This document shows positions 17,055 to 26,246 of a stretch of 64,000 nt of DNA, one piece after another. The notes below the pieces were generated by a model. The model made no database searches. It worked only from the letters and a program-made list of their open reading frames with translations, and was not told the origin of the DNA. This stretch comes from Acidovorax sp. sic0104. Its GTDB lineage: Bacteria; Pseudomonadota; Gammaproteobacteria; Burkholderiales; Burkholderiaceae_C. The position numbers were made by a program, and so were the translations under genes. The first letter of the stretch is position 1; every line of letters starts with the position of its first letter. The stretch spans positions 62,001 to 126,000 of the forward strand of contig NZ_JAHUWH010000016.1 of assembly GCF_019219095.1 (NCBI RefSeq), read 5' to 3'.

Positions 17055-18365
17055 TCAACGCTTGCTGATAGGCGGCACATCACGGCGCTCGGAGCCCGTG
17101 AACAGCTGGCGGGGGCGGCCGATCTTGTACTCGGGGTCGCCGATCATTTCGTTCAGCTGGGCGATCCAGCCGACGGTGCGGGCCAGGCTGAAGATGCCGG
17201 TGAACAGGTTCACGGGGATGCCGATGGCGCGCTGCACGATGCCGGAGTAGAAGTCGACATTCGGGTAGAGCTTGCGCTGCACGAAGTAGTCGTCTTCCAG
17301 GGCGATCTTTTCCAGCTCCTTGGCCAGCTTGAAGAGGGGGTCGTTTTCCAGGCCCAGTTCGGCCAGCACTTCGTTGCAAGTCTCTTGCATGAGCTTGGCG
17401 CGGGGGTCGTAGTTCTTGTACACGCGGTGGCCAAAGCCCATCAGCTTGACGCCGGAGTTCTTGTCCTTGACCTGCTTGATGAAGTCGCCGATCTTCTCCA
17501 CGCCGCCTTGGGCCTGGATGTCGTACAGCATGTTCAGGGCTGCTTCGTTGGCGCCGCCGTGGGCGGGGCCCCAGAGGCACGCCACGCCGGCGGCAATGGC
17601 CGCGAACGGGTTGGTGCCCGACGAGCCGCACAGGCGCACGGTAGAGGTCGATGCGTTCTGCTCGTGGTCTGCGTGCAGGATGAAGATGCGGTCCAGCGCG
17701 CGTTCCAGCACGGGGTTGACCTTGTACTCTTCGCAGGGCGTGCCGAACATCATGCGCAGGAAATTGCCCGCGTAGCTCAGGTTGTTCTGCGGGTACATGT
17801 AGGGCTGGCCCACGCCGTACTTGTACGCCATGGCCACCAGGGTGGGCATCTTGGCGATCAGGCGGATGGCAGCGATCTCGCGGTGCTGCGGGTTGTTGAT
17901 GTCGGTGCTGTCATGGTAGAAGGCCGACAGGGCGCCCACCAGGCCGGTCAGCACGGCCATGGGGTGCGCGTCGCGGCGGAAGCCACGCAGGAAGAACTGC
18001 ATCTGCTCGTTGACCATGGTGTGGTTGGTCACGCGGCTGGTGAAGTCGGTCTTCTGCGCTTGGTTGGGCAGGTCGCCGTACAGCAGCAGGTGGCAGGTTT
18101 CCAGGAAGTCGCAGTTCTGCGCCAATTGCTCAATGGGGTAGCCGCGGTACAGCAGTTCGCCCTTGTCGCCATCGATGTAGGTGATGGCCGACTGGGTCGC
18201 CGCCGTCGACAGGAAGCCCGGGTCATAGGTGAACATGCCCGTTTGCGCGTACAGCTTGCGGATGTCGATGACGTCCGGGCCAATGCTGCCCTGGTAGACC
18301 GGCAGGTCCACGCTGGGGCTGCCGTTACTGAACGACAGGGTGGCTTTGTTGTCAGCTAGCTTCAT
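17055..18365 (-). CDS. gltA: Citrate synthase (type II)
   Basis: A 436-residue citrate synthase condensing acetyl-CoA with oxaloacetate, the TCA-cycle entry step. The length and N-terminal domain ([40 protein letters not shown]) are those of the large hexameric proteobacterial type regulated by NADH. Catalytic residues lie in [49 protein letters not shown] and the Asp of [10 protein letters not shown]. The ATG at 18365 matches the family start. It is the last gene of the sdhCDABE-gltA run and is followed by a hairpin terminator. Confidence 0.97.
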   Translation of the reverse strand: MKLADNKATLSFSNGSPSVDLPVYQGSIGPDVIDIRKLYAQTGMFTYDPGFLSTAATQSAITYIDGDKGELLYRGYPIEQLAQNCDFLETCHLLLYGDLPNQAQKTDFTSRVTNHTMVNEQMQFFLRGFRRDAHPMAVLTGLVGALSAFYHDSTDINNPQHREIAAIRLIAKMPTLVAMAYKYGVGQPYMYPQNNLSYAGNFLRMMFGTPCEEYKVNPVLERALDRIFILHADHEQNASTSTVRLCGSSGTNPFAAIAAGVACLWGPAHGGANEAALNMLYDIQAQGGVEKIGDFIKQVKDKNSGVKLMGFGHRVYKNYDPRAKLMQETCNEVLAELGLENDPLFKLAKELEKIALEDDYFVQRKLYPNVDFYSGIVQRAIGIPVNLFTGIFSLARTVGWIAQLNEMIGDPEYKIGRPRQLFTGSERRDVPPISKR

Positions 18366-18423
18366 TGTTACTTTCCTTGGGTAGGTTGCCGGAATTCCGG
18401 TGGTAAGGGGCCCTGTCTCCAGG

Positions 18424-18750
18424 TCAGGCCCTGGGCCTCGCTGCGCCACCACTGAGCCGCAGCATGCCGAGTACTTCACGCACTTCTTCTGTATCGAGCG
18501 GACCCTCGGGCTCGCGGCGGGCGAGCACCAGGTCCAGTAGGTCGTTGTCTGCCAGGTTCATCAGCTCATTCATGCCATAGGCCTGGCGCCAGTTCAGGCG
18601 CGCCCCGTGCAGTGCGAAGAAGTTCTCGATGTAGAGATCGTTCTCCAGCAGGCCGCGCCGTGAGCGCCAGTGCAGCTTGGCGCGTTCGCGATCGTCCAGC
18701 AGGTCAGTCGGCGCCGGCGCGTGGGCGAGGGGGGGCGAGGTCTCGGACAT
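18424..18750 (-). CDS. sdhE: Succinate dehydrogenase assembly factor (FAD flavinylation factor)
   Basis: A 108-residue SdhE/Sdh5-family protein that helps attach FAD covalently to SdhA. The diagnostic motif is [17 protein letters not shown] (the RGxxE motif), followed by the helical [20 protein letters not shown]. An N-terminal extension of about 20 residues rich in Pro/Ala precedes it, making it longer than E. coli SdhE (88). It sits 24 bp after sdhB and 58 bp before gltA, the common betaproteobacterial arrangement. Confidence 0.92.
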   Translation of the reverse strand: MSETSPPLAHAPAPTDLLDDRERAKLHWRSRRGLLENDLYIENFFALHGARLNWRQAYGMNELMNLADNDLLDLVLARREPEGPLDTEEVREVLGMLRLSGGAARPRA

Positions 18751-18774
18751 GGCAGTGTTGCGGTCTGAAGAGGG

Positions 18775-19476
18775 TCAGACGGCGCGGCGCACCATCAGTT
18801 CCTTGATCTTGCCGATGGCCATCGTGGGGTTGAGGCCCTTGGGGCACACGTCCACGCAGTTCATGATGGTGTGGCAGCGGAACAGGCGGTACGGGTCTTC
18901 CAGATTGTCCAGGCGCGCACCCGTGGCTTCGTCGCGGCTGTCGGCGATGAAGCGGTAGGCCTGCAGCAAGCCGGCGGGTCCCACGAACTTGTCGGGGTTC
19001 CACCAGAAGCTGGGGCAGCTCGTGGAGCAGCTGGCGCACAGAATGCACTCGTACAGGCCATTGAGCTCTTCGCGCTCTTCGGGGCTCTGCAGGCGTTCCT
19101 TCTCGGGGGCCAGGTCCTCGGTGATGAGGTACGGCTTGATCGAGTTGTACTGCTTGAAGAACTGCGTCATGTCCACGATCAGATCGCGGATCACCGGCAG
19201 GCCGGGCAGGGGCTTGAGAACGATGGTGCCCTTGAGGGTGTTCATGTTCGTCAGGCACGCCAGGCCGTTCTTGCCGTTGATGTTCATGGCGTCCGAGCCG
19301 CACACGCCTTCGCGGCACGAACGGCGGAACGACAGACTGGGGTCTTGTTCCTTGAGCTTGACCAGGGCGTCCAGCAGCATGCGCTCGTGGCCATCGAGCT
19401 CGATCTCGATGGTCTGCATATAGGGCTTGGCGTCCTTGTCCGGGTCGTAGCGGTAGATTTGAAAGGTGCGCTTCAT
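18775..19476 (-). CDS. sdhB: Succinate dehydrogenase iron-sulfur subunit
   Basis: A 233-residue subunit carrying three Fe-S clusters that pass electrons from the flavin to ubiquinone. The [2Fe-2S] ligands are in FRRSCREGVCGSDAMNING and NGLACL, the [4Fe-4S] ligands in CILCASCSTSCPSFWW and the [3Fe-4S] ligands in RCHTIMNCVDVCPKGLNP. All expected cysteines are present. The start MKRTFQIYRYDPDKDAKPYM at 19476 lies 28 bp downstream of sdhA. Confidence 0.97.
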   Translation of the reverse strand: MKRTFQIYRYDPDKDAKPYMQTIEIELDGHERMLLDALVKLKEQDPSLSFRRSCREGVCGSDAMNINGKNGLACLTNMNTLKGTIVLKPLPGLPVIRDLIVDMTQFFKQYNSIKPYLITEDLAPEKERLQSPEEREELNGLYECILCASCSTSCPSFWWNPDKFVGPAGLLQAYRFIADSRDEATGARLDNLEDPYRLFRCHTIMNCVDVCPKGLNPTMAIGKIKELMVRRAV

Positions 19477-19504
19477 GTTGTTCTTTCGTGAGGCTGCTGA
19501 GTCA

Positions 19505-21310
19505 TCAGAACGTACGGACCTTGGGAGGCACGCTGTCCACCGTCAGGGGCTTGAGGTTGACGGGCTTGTAGGTCAGGCTGTTGTTCGCGCTGTGCCACAG
19601 GGTGTGTTTCATCCACTCCTTGTCGTTGCGGCCCAACGGGAACTCGGCGTGGTCGGCCGGGTGCTCGTAGTCGTACACGGTGTGTGCGCCACGGCATTCC
19701 TTGCGGGCAGCGGCCGAGGTCATGGTGGCCTGGGCCACTTCGATCAGGTTGTCGACTTCCAGGGCTTCCATGCGGGCCGTGTTCCAGACCTTGGACTTGT
19801 CCTTCAGCGTCACGCCGCTCACGCGTTCACGGATGGCGTTGATCTTGACCGTGCCTTCATCCATGCTGGCCTGCGTGCGGAACACGCCGGCGTGCAACTG
19901 CATGCTCGAGCGGATGTCGTTGGCCACGTCCTGGGCGTAGATGCCCTCGGTGGAGTCCTGCAGCTGGTTCAGGCGCGCCAGCGTGCGGTCTGCACCGTCG
20001 GCAGGCACGGGCTTGTGCTCGCCCGATTCCTTGACGAAACTCACGATGTGCTTGCCGGCCGACTTGCCGAAGACCAGCAGGTCCAGGAGCGAGTTCGTGC
20101 CCAGGCGGTTGGCGCCGTGCACAGACACGCACGAGCATTCGCCCACGGCGTACAGGCCGTTGACGACATGGTTCTGCTGGCCGTCGTGCACCACCACCTG
20201 GCCGTTGATGTTGGTGGGGATGCCACCCATCTGGTAGTGGATGGTGGGCACCACGGGGATCGGTTCCTTGGTGATGTCCACGTTGGCGAAGTTGTGGCCG
20301 ATCTCTTCCACCGATGGCAGGCGCTTGCGGATCGTGTCCGCGCCCAGGTGGTCCAGCTTCATCAGGATGTAGTCCTTGTTGGGGCCGCAGCCACGGCCTT
20401 CCTTGATTTCCTGATCCATCGAGCGCGATACGAAGTCGCGGGGTGCAAGGTCCTTCAGGGTGGGCGCATAGCGCTCCATGAAGCGCTCGCCATTGCTGTT
20501 GAGCAGGATGGCGCCTTCACCACGACAGCCTTCGGTCAGCAGCACGCCCGCGCCAGCCACGCCGGTGGGGTGGAACTGCCAGAACTCCATGTCCTGAAGC
20601 GGAATGCCGGCACGTGCCGCCATGCCCAGGCCGTCGCCGGTGTTGATGAAGGCGTTGGTCGATGCCGCGAAGATGCGGCCCGCGCCGCCGGTGGCCAGCA
20701 GCACGGCCTTGGCTTGCAGCTCGTACAGGTCGCCGGTTTCCAGCTCCAGCGCGGTCACGCCGACCACGTCGCCTTGTTCATTGCGGATCAGGTCCAGCGC
20801 CATCCACTCCACGAAGAAGTTGGTCTTGGACTTCACGTTCTGCTGGTACAGCGTGTGCAGCATGGCGTGGCCGGTACGGTCAGCTGCGGCGCAGGCACGC
20901 TGCACGGGCTTTTCACCGTAGTTGGCGGTGTGGCCGCCGAAGGGGCGCTGGTAGATGGTGCCGTCGGGATTGCGGTCGAACGGCATGCCGAAATGTTCGA
21001 GCTCGATCACCACGTTGGGTGCTTCACGGCACATGAACTCGATGGCGTCCTGGTCGCCCAGCCAGTCGGAGCCCTTGATGGTGTCGTAGAAGTGGTAGTG
21101 CCAGTTGTCCTCGCTCATGTTGCCCAGCGATGCGGACACGCCGCCCTGCGCCGCCACCGTGTGCGAACGGGTGGGGAACACCTTGGACAGGCAGGCCACG
21201 TTCAGGCCTGCGCGAGACAGTTCCAGCGATGCGCGCATGCCGGAGCCGCCGGCGCCTACGATGACGACGTCGAACTTGCGCTTGGTGATGTTAGCTTTGG
21301 TGTAGCTCAT
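19505..21310 (-). CDS. sdhA: Succinate dehydrogenase flavoprotein subunit
   Basis: A 601-residue catalytic subunit oxidising succinate to fumarate. The FAD-binding N-terminus is KFDVVIVGAGGSGMRASLEL. The covalent flavin His is in TRSHTVAAQGGVSASLGN. Active-site segments include TEGCRGEGAILLNSNGERFM, RGCGPNKDYILMKLDHLG and HYQMGGIPTNINGQVV, and the second FAD region is VHGANRLGTNSLLDLLVFG. The C-terminus ends in a normal PPKVRTF tail. It is the third gene of the sdhCDAB order, 31 bp after sdhD. Confidence 0.98.
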   Translation of the reverse strand: MSYTKANITKRKFDVVIVGAGGSGMRASLELSRAGLNVACLSKVFPTRSHTVAAQGGVSASLGNMSEDNWHYHFYDTIKGSDWLGDQDAIEFMCREAPNVVIELEHFGMPFDRNPDGTIYQRPFGGHTANYGEKPVQRACAAADRTGHAMLHTLYQQNVKSKTNFFVEWMALDLIRNEQGDVVGVTALELETGDLYELQAKAVLLATGGAGRIFAASTNAFINTGDGLGMAARAGIPLQDMEFWQFHPTGVAGAGVLLTEGCRGEGAILLNSNGERFMERYAPTLKDLAPRDFVSRSMDQEIKEGRGCGPNKDYILMKLDHLGADTIRKRLPSVEEIGHNFANVDITKEPIPVVPTIHYQMGGIPTNINGQVVVHDGQQNHVVNGLYAVGECSCVSVHGANRLGTNSLLDLLVFGKSAGKHIVSFVKESGEHKPVPADGADRTLARLNQLQDSTEGIYAQDVANDIRSSMQLHAGVFRTQASMDEGTVKINAIRERVSGVTLKDKSKVWNTARMEALEVDNLIEVAQATMTSAAARKECRGAHTVYDYEHPADHAEFPLGRNDKEWMKHTLWHSANNSLTYKPVNLKPLTVDSVPPKVRTF

Positions 21311-21341
21311 TGTTGTTTGCCTTCAGTCGCGGGGGATTCAA

Positions 21342-21707
21342 TCAGAGACGCCACAGAACCTGGACGCCCCAGCCGGCACAGCCGACGAGCCAGACGATGA
21401 CGAACACCTGCAGCGCAAGGCGCAGGACCACGGGCTTGATGTAGTCCATCAGGATTTCGCGCATGCCAACCCAGGCGTGCCAGGCCAGCGAGATGATCAA
21501 GGCGAAGGTCAGCACCTTCATCCACTGGGCCGAGAAGATGCCGGCCCACTTGTCGTAGCCGATAGGTCCCTTGGAGAAGATCACCTGGGCCAGCAAGGCC
21601 AGGGTGAACAGGGCCATCAGGATGGCGGTGACGCGCTGGCTGAGCCAGTCGCGCAGGCCGTAGTGGGCGCCGACGACGACGCGCTTGGAACCGTAATTGA
21701 CGGACAT
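21342..21707 (-). CDS. sdhD: Succinate dehydrogenase hydrophobic membrane anchor subunit
   Basis: A 121-residue membrane anchor with three hydrophobic helices (ITAILMALFTLALLAQVIF; MKVLTFALIISLAWHAWVGM; LALQVFVIVWLVGCAGWGVQ). The N-terminus MSVNYGSKRVVVGAHYGLRD and the His in SLAWHAWVGMREILMDY, a likely haem b ligand region, match SdhD, followed by DYIKPVVLRLAL. It anchors SdhAB and forms the quinone site with SdhC. Confidence 0.93.
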   Translation of the reverse strand: MSVNYGSKRVVVGAHYGLRDWLSQRVTAILMALFTLALLAQVIFSKGPIGYDKWAGIFSAQWMKVLTFALIISLAWHAWVGMREILMDYIKPVVLRLALQVFVIVWLVGCAGWGVQVLWRL

Positions 21708-21786
21708 GGATGTTTTTCCTTTTGTCTTGTTCTGCGTGGAGCACTTGGAGCAGCGGCCGCTGCTTTTTTGGGGGGTAGTTGTTCGG

Positions 21787-22221
21787 TCAGTACAGGCCGA
21801 ACAGCTTTGCGCCCAGCACCACGGTCAGCGCGATGCTGATTGCCAGCACGGTCAGCGCGGAGGTCTTGCCGAATTGCTTGTTCACGGCGCTGTGGCTCAC
21901 ATCCATCCACAGGTGGCGCAGACCGGCCGTGAAGTGGTGCAGGTACGACCAGATCAGGGCGAGCACCGCGAGCTTGACGAACCAGCCGGGCACGAAGCCG
22001 ATGCCGGCGGTGAATGCCGACGTGAAGCGGGCAAAGGAGATTTCGGACGACACCGAGGTGTCGAACATCCAGATGATGAAAGGCAGCAGCAGGAACATGA
22101 TCAGGCCGCTGGCGCGGTGCAGGATCGAAACCCACGCGGCTGGCGTCATGCGGTAGGTGGTCAGGTCCTTGAACGCATTGATGTTGCGAAATTCAGGCCG
22201 TTTTTTGGCGAGCTCGGTCAT
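21787..22221 (-). CDS. sdhC: Succinate dehydrogenase cytochrome b556 subunit
   Basis: A 144-residue cytochrome b subunit and first gene of the operon. The family signature RPEFRNINAFKDLTTYRMTP is followed by AWVSILHRASGLIMFLLLPF (quinone-site Ser/Arg region) and LIWSYLHHFTAGLRHLWMDV (haem b His). A last hydrophobic helix, LTVLAISIALTVVLGAKLFG, ends the protein. It is separated by 134 bp from the end of the GntR gene, space for the operon promoter. Confidence 0.95.
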   Translation of the reverse strand: MTELAKKRPEFRNINAFKDLTTYRMTPAAWVSILHRASGLIMFLLLPFIIWMFDTSVSSEISFARFTSAFTAGIGFVPGWFVKLAVLALIWSYLHHFTAGLRHLWMDVSHSAVNKQFGKTSALTVLAISIALTVVLGAKLFGLY

Positions 22222-22355
22222 GTTGAGTGCTTTCGTGGATGTAACTTCTTTGTAATTCGGAGATGCAAAGAACGCAAAATTCTATTGCAACGCAACAAGA
22301 GGGGTTATGAGCAGGTCGGTATTTTCGACATTAACGCTCGGGTGCCAGCTTGCAG

Positions 22356-23144
22356 TCAGCTCAATTCATTACGGTAGTGGTGGGTGTCGGTCAGGTACAG
22401 GCCGCGCCGTAACTCCATCGGAACGTCGTTGTAGGTATAGGCAATGCGCTCCACGCTCAGCAGGGGCGTGGCGGGCGCGATGCCCAGCAGGCCTGCCTGT
22501 TCGGCGTCGGGCAGCACTGCCCGGATTTTCTCCTCGGCCCGCACCATTCGCACGCCGAAATCGAGCTCGAACATTGCGTAGGTCGGACCCTGGTAGCTGG
22601 CCAACTGGTCGGCCGTCAGTCCTTTGAAAGCCTGGCCGGGCAGCCAGATGTCTTCCAGGATGGTGGGAACGCCCGCAAACGCCAGGATGCGTCGGGCCTG
22701 CATGACGGCGTCACCCGTGCGCAGGGCTAGCACCCGCGCCACCTCGGCATTGGCGCGCACCCTGCGGCAGTCGATCACGCGGCGCTGGGCCGGGCCTTCC
22801 ACGCGTGCATCGCCAGTGTCGGGCAGCAGCTTGAGGAAGCGGTACTGCACGTGCTGCTCGGCATGCGTGGCCACAAAGGTGCCCTTGCCCTGGCGGCGCA
22901 TGACGAGGTTTTCGGCTGCCAGTTCGTCGATCGCCTTTCGCACCGTGCCCTGGCTGACCCGAAAGCGCGCTGCCAGCTCCATCTCGCTGGGGATGGCCTC
23001 GCCGGGCTTCCATTCGCCCTGTTGCAGGCTCTGCAGGATCAGCCCCTTGATCTGCTGGTACAGCGGGCTGAAGGCCGGCGTGGCGCTGCCCGCAGCGCCT
23101 TGGGGCGCGGCTGGGTTGTCAGCGGCGAAAGGAAGGGACGACAT
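22356..23144 (-). CDS. GntR/HutC-family regulator with UTRA domain
   Basis: A 262-residue regulator. The winged helix-turn-helix (about residues 25-90: PLYQQIKGLILQSLQQGEWK, IPSEMELAARFRVSQGTVRK) is followed by a HutC-type UTRA ligand domain (VLALRTGDAVMQARRILAFA, IEDIWLPGQAFKGL-like region, LSVERIAYTYNDVPMELRRG). The start at 23144 is chosen because the frame upstream runs into the divergent promoter. It diverges from mdh across a 213-bp region with a TCTTATATAAGA palindrome and lies beside the sdh operon, so it probably regulates TCA-cycle genes. The ligand, perhaps a di- or tricarboxylate, is not shown by sequence. Confidence 0.9.
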   Translation of the reverse strand: MSSLPFAADNPAAPQGAAGSATPAFSPLYQQIKGLILQSLQQGEWKPGEAIPSEMELAARFRVSQGTVRKAIDELAAENLVMRRQGKGTFVATHAEQHVQYRFLKLLPDTGDARVEGPAQRRVIDCRRVRANAEVARVLALRTGDAVMQARRILAFAGVPTILEDIWLPGQAFKGLTADQLASYQGPTYAMFELDFGVRMVRAEEKIRAVLPDAEQAGLLGIAPATPLLSVERIAYTYNDVPMELRRGLYLTDTHHYRNELS

Positions 23145-23212
23145 GGTGGGCGAGCGCGGTTCGCCCCGCGTTGCAGCAGGGGCTGAGGTACGACGAAGAG
23201 ACCTCAATCATA

Positions 23213-23231
23213 TCTTATATAAGACATAAGA
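23213..23231. promoter_or_regulatory. Palindromic operator between the GntR gene and mdh
   Basis: The perfect palindrome TCTTATATAAGA (23213-23224) is followed at once by an extra half-site, CATAAGAC. It ends just before a plausible mdh -35 element. It is the clearest dyad in this spacer and suits a GntR-type dimer; binding is inferred. Confidence 0.6.
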
Positions 23232-23235
23232 CAAA

Positions 23236-23265
23236 TTGACCGGGGCTTCCAATCGGCGGTACACT
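23236..23265 (+). promoter_or_regulatory. Probable sigma-70 promoter of mdh
   Basis: TTGACC (23236-23241) and TACACT (23260-23265) are separated by 18 bp, a fair match to -35/-10 elements. Transcription would start near 23272, about 85 nt before the mdh ATG at 23358. Confidence 0.5.
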
Positions 23266-23357
23266 CCAAGGCTGTTTTGCGGGGCACAGGCTGCTGGTAA
23301 CAGGGCTGGTGCTTGTTTGCATCACCTTCTGTTTTTTCACTTCCTGGAGTTTTCACC

Positions 23358-24344
23358 ATGAGCAAGAAGCCTGTTCGCGTTGCCGTCACCGGCGCCGCCG
23401 GCCAAATCGGTTACGCCCTGCTGTTTCGCATCGCCTCCGGCGAAATGCTGGGCAAGGACCAGCCCGTCATTCTTCAACTGCTCGAAATCCCCGACGAGAA
23501 GGCCCAGAACGCGCTCAAGGGCGTGATCATGGAGCTGGAAGACTGCGCATTCCCCCTGCTGGCCGGCATCGAAGCCCACAGCGACCCCCTGCAGGCTTTC
23601 AAGGACACCGACTACGCCCTGCTCGTGGGCGCCCGTCCACGCGGCCCCGGCATGGAGCGCGCCGACCTTCTGGCCGCCAACGCCCAGATCTTCACCGCTC
23701 AGGGCAAGGCCCTGAACGCCGTGGCCTCGCGCAACGTCAAGGTCCTGGTGGTCGGCAATCCAGCCAACACCAATGCCTACATCGCCATGAAGTCCGCGCC
23801 CGACCTGCCTGCCAAGAACTTCACAGCCATGCTGCGCCTGGACCACAACCGCGCGGCTTCGCAACTGGCCGCCAAGACCGGCACCAAGGTCGGCGACATC
23901 AAGAAGCTGACCGTGTGGGGCAACCACTCGCCCACCATGTACGCCGACTACCGCTTCGCCACCACCAACGGCAAGTCGATCAAGGACCTGGTGAACGACC
24001 AGGTCTGGAACGCCGAGACCTTCCTGCCCACCGTGGGCAAGCGCGGCGCGGCGATCATCGCAGCACGCGGGCTGTCGTCGGCCGCTTCGGCTGCCAACGC
24101 CGCCATCGACCATATCCGTGACTGGGCCCTGGGCTCCAATGGCGAGTGGGTCACCATGGGCGTGCCATCGAACGGCGAGTACGGCATTCCTGCCGGCATC
24201 GTGTTCGGGTTCCCCGTGACCACCGAAAACGGCGAGTACAAGATCGTCGAAGGCCTGGAGATCGATGCCTTCTCGCAAGAAGCCATCAACAAGACCCTGG
24301 CCGAGCTGCAAGGCGAGCAGGACGGCGTCAAGCACCTGCTGTAA
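23358..24344 (+). CDS. mdh: Malate dehydrogenase
   Basis: A 328-residue NAD-dependent malate dehydrogenase, type 2 (cytosolic-like), interconverting malate and oxaloacetate. Features are the Rossmann motif [20 protein letters not shown], substrate arginines in [28 protein letters not shown], the catalytic Asp/His in [13 protein letters not shown] and [14 protein letters not shown], and C-terminal [14 protein letters not shown]. The ATG at 23358 ([10 protein letters not shown]) is preceded by CTGGAG; the frame extends 45 bp further but without a family match. A CoA-ester lyase gene follows 12 bp later. Confidence 0.97.
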   Translation: MSKKPVRVAVTGAAGQIGYALLFRIASGEMLGKDQPVILQLLEIPDEKAQNALKGVIMELEDCAFPLLAGIEAHSDPLQAFKDTDYALLVGARPRGPGMERADLLAANAQIFTAQGKALNAVASRNVKVLVVGNPANTNAYIAMKSAPDLPAKNFTAMLRLDHNRAASQLAAKTGTKVGDIKKLTVWGNHSPTMYADYRFATTNGKSIKDLVNDQVWNAETFLPTVGKRGAAIIAARGLSSAASAANAAIDHIRDWALGSNGEWVTMGVPSNGEYGIPAGIVFGFPVTTENGEYKIVEGLEIDAFSQEAINKTLAELQGEQDGVKHLL

Positions 24345-24356
24345 ACCTGGCACACC

Positions 24357-25424
24357 ATGCAGCCGACGCCACAGGCATCGGGCCTTCGGGCCGCCCCGGC
24401 CTCTGCACAGGGGCAGGGCGCTGCGCAACCCCATCCGCGCGATGTGCTGCTCGGCGCCCAGGCGCAGGCCGGCTTCCTTCCGGTCTGCGACCACTACAGC
24501 GGCGTCGAGGCACGCATGCGCAAAAGCCTGCAGCTGCAGGCCGAGATGGCGCAGGAATTCGGAACCTGCGTCTTCGACGTCACCCTGGATTGCGAAGATG
24601 GCGCGCCTGTAGGCCTGGAGTCGGAGCACGCGCGGCTGGTGGCTGAACTGGCCGTTGCCGCGGCTCCCGGAGCCCGTGTTGCTGCCCGTGTCCACCCGGT
24701 GGACCACCCTGCGTTTGCGAACGACGTTGCCGTCATTGCTGGTGAGGCTGGCCACCGGCTGTGCCACATCATGGTGCCCAAGGTCGAGTCGGTGGACGAT
24801 GTCCTGCTGGTCGAGCGCGCCATCGACCGCACGTCGCCCTCGCAACTGCCGATTCATGTGCTCATCGAGTCCCCGGCGGCCGTCCACCGCGCCTTCGAGA
24901 TCGCGGCCCACCCCCGCGTGCAGAGCCTGAGCTTCGGGCTCATGGACTTCGTGTCGGCCCATGCCGGTGCGATCCCGGCCCATGGCATGACGTCGGCCGG
25001 GCAGTTCACGCACCCGCTGGTGGTGCGCGCCAAGCTCGAGATCGCCGCAGCCTGCCACGCCCATGGCAAGGTGCCGTCGCATTGTGTGGTGACGGAATTC
25101 ACCGACACGGCAGCCATGCAGAGCGCTGCCACACGCGCTGCCAATGAGCTGGGCTACACGCGCATGTGGAGCATCCACCCCGCGCAGATCCGCCCCATCC
25201 TGCAGGCGTTCGCGCCGCAGCAGGACGACATCGAACATGCTTCCAAAATAATAGCAGCTGCCGCTGATGCTGATTGGGCTCCGATCAGCCTGGATGGCAC
25301 GCTGCACGACCGCGCCAGCTACCGTTTCTTCTGGCAGGTCATAGAGCGCGCGCACAGCACGGGACGCGCGCTTCCCCTGGCCGTGCGCCATTGGTTTGAC
25401 GCCCCGGCCGTTGCTTCGTCGTGA
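24357..25424 (+). CDS. HpcH/HpaI-aldolase family CoA-ester lyase (CitE-like)
   Basis: A 355-residue TIM-barrel lyase of the HpcH/HpaI / citrate-lyase-beta family, expected to cleave or form an acyl-CoA such as malyl- or citramalyl-CoA. Metal and substrate residues lie in VFDVTLDCEDGAPVGLE, AARVHPVDHPAFANDV and HVLIESPAAVHRAFEIAAHP; HIMVPKVESVDDVLLVERAI is a core strand-helix. Near residues 297-315, SKIIAAAADADWAPISLDG differs from the flanks and its DNA resembles a dispersed repeat found elsewhere in this window. It starts 12 bp after mdh and is probably cotranscribed with it. There is no citrate-lyase alpha or gamma gene nearby, so it is not CitE proper. Confidence 0.85.
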   Translation: MQPTPQASGLRAAPASAQGQGAAQPHPRDVLLGAQAQAGFLPVCDHYSGVEARMRKSLQLQAEMAQEFGTCVFDVTLDCEDGAPVGLESEHARLVAELAVAAAPGARVAARVHPVDHPAFANDVAVIAGEAGHRLCHIMVPKVESVDDVLLVERAIDRTSPSQLPIHVLIESPAAVHRAFEIAAHPRVQSLSFGLMDFVSAHAGAIPAHGMTSAGQFTHPLVVRAKLEIAAACHAHGKVPSHCVVTEFTDTAAMQSAATRAANELGYTRMWSIHPAQIRPILQAFAPQQDDIEHASKIIAAAADADWAPISLDGTLHDRASYRFFWQVIERAHSTGRALPLAVRHWFDAPAVASS

Positions 25425-25464
25425 ACATCATCGCCAACACCTTTTTCCCCACGCAGGATCTTCC

Positions 25465-26115
25465 ATGAAATTCGTTATTGCCTCTGCCCTGATGCTGCTG
25501 GCCCCAGCCTTTGCCCTGGCGCAGACGCCCGCCAAGACCGAATCCAAGCCGGCGGCCAAGTCGGAGTCCAAGCCTGCAGCCAAGTCCGACTCCAAGGCGG
25601 CCGCCAAGCCTGCGGCCAAGCAGGACGCGAAGTCCGCCAAATCGTCCGAGAAAGCCCCTGCCAAGAAAGCAGTGGCCAAGAGCGAGCCCACCAGCAGCCG
25701 CACGCAGCTCAAGAGCGCGACCAACCAGGTGGCGGCGGGCATCATGGCCGCAGAGGCCGCGCTGTCGCCGGCCGAGCTGGCCATTGCCGATCGTGTGCAC
25801 ACCGGCCGCATTGCCTGCGAGCTGGGCGCGTTCGTTACCGTGACGGCGGAACCCGCCTCGCCCGGCCACTTCCATGTGGAAGGCAAGGGCTTCAAGTACT
25901 TCATGTCGCCAGTGGCCACCACCACCGGCACCGTGCGCCTGGAAGACCAGAAGGGTGGCGCGGTGTGGCTGCAGATCGCCAACAAGTCCATGCTGATGAA
26001 CCAGAAGCTCGGCCAGCGCCTGGCGGACGAGTGCATGAGTCCCGAGCAGCAACTGGTGGCCGAAGCCATCAAGAAAAACCCGCCCGTGAGCGTGCTGGAG
26101 CCCATCTCCAAGTAG
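25465..26115 (+). CDS. Secreted Lys/Ala/Ser-rich protein of unknown function
   Basis: A 216-residue protein with a signal peptide ([20 protein letters not shown]). Residues about 22-75 are a low-complexity run of [14 protein letters not shown] repeats, reminiscent of histone H1-like tails. The C-terminal domain (about 85-216) looks folded: [80 protein letters not shown]. Homologues sit between mdh and acnB in related bacteria as far as I recall. The export signal implies a periplasmic role; the basic repeat may bind envelope polymers. No enzyme motif is visible. Confidence 0.75.
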   Translation: MKFVIASALMLLAPAFALAQTPAKTESKPAAKSESKPAAKSDSKAAAKPAAKQDAKSAKSSEKAPAKKAVAKSEPTSSRTQLKSATNQVAAGIMAAEAALSPAELAIADRVHTGRIACELGAFVTVTAEPASPGHFHVEGKGFKYFMSPVATTTGTVRLEDQKGGAVWLQIANKSMLMNQKLGQRLADECMSPEQQLVAEAIKKNPPVSVLEPISK

Positions 26116-26246
26116 TGCCCGGCCGAGCGAGCCACCTCAGAACAACAGATACAAAAACTGAACTGCGTGCAGCCTGGCTGCGCCGTCGGAACGACGGCAA
26201 CCACCACACCGCACGCCGCCCCACTTTAGAACGCAACCGGAGAAAA

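Noticed and set aside
19466-21400. A 644-codon open frame antisense to sdhA
   Set aside because: Complement of sdhA; low-complexity His/Val/Gly composition and no domain.
23337-25391. A 684-codon open frame antisense to mdh and the CoA lyase gene
   Set aside because: It spans two genuine genes on the other strand and encodes no recognisable domain.
25540-25700. Repeated AAG/GCC/TCC triplets resembling a minisatellite or CRISPR-like array
   Set aside because: They encode the Lys/Ala/Ser-rich low-complexity part of a secreted protein; there are no regular spacers or palindromic repeats.
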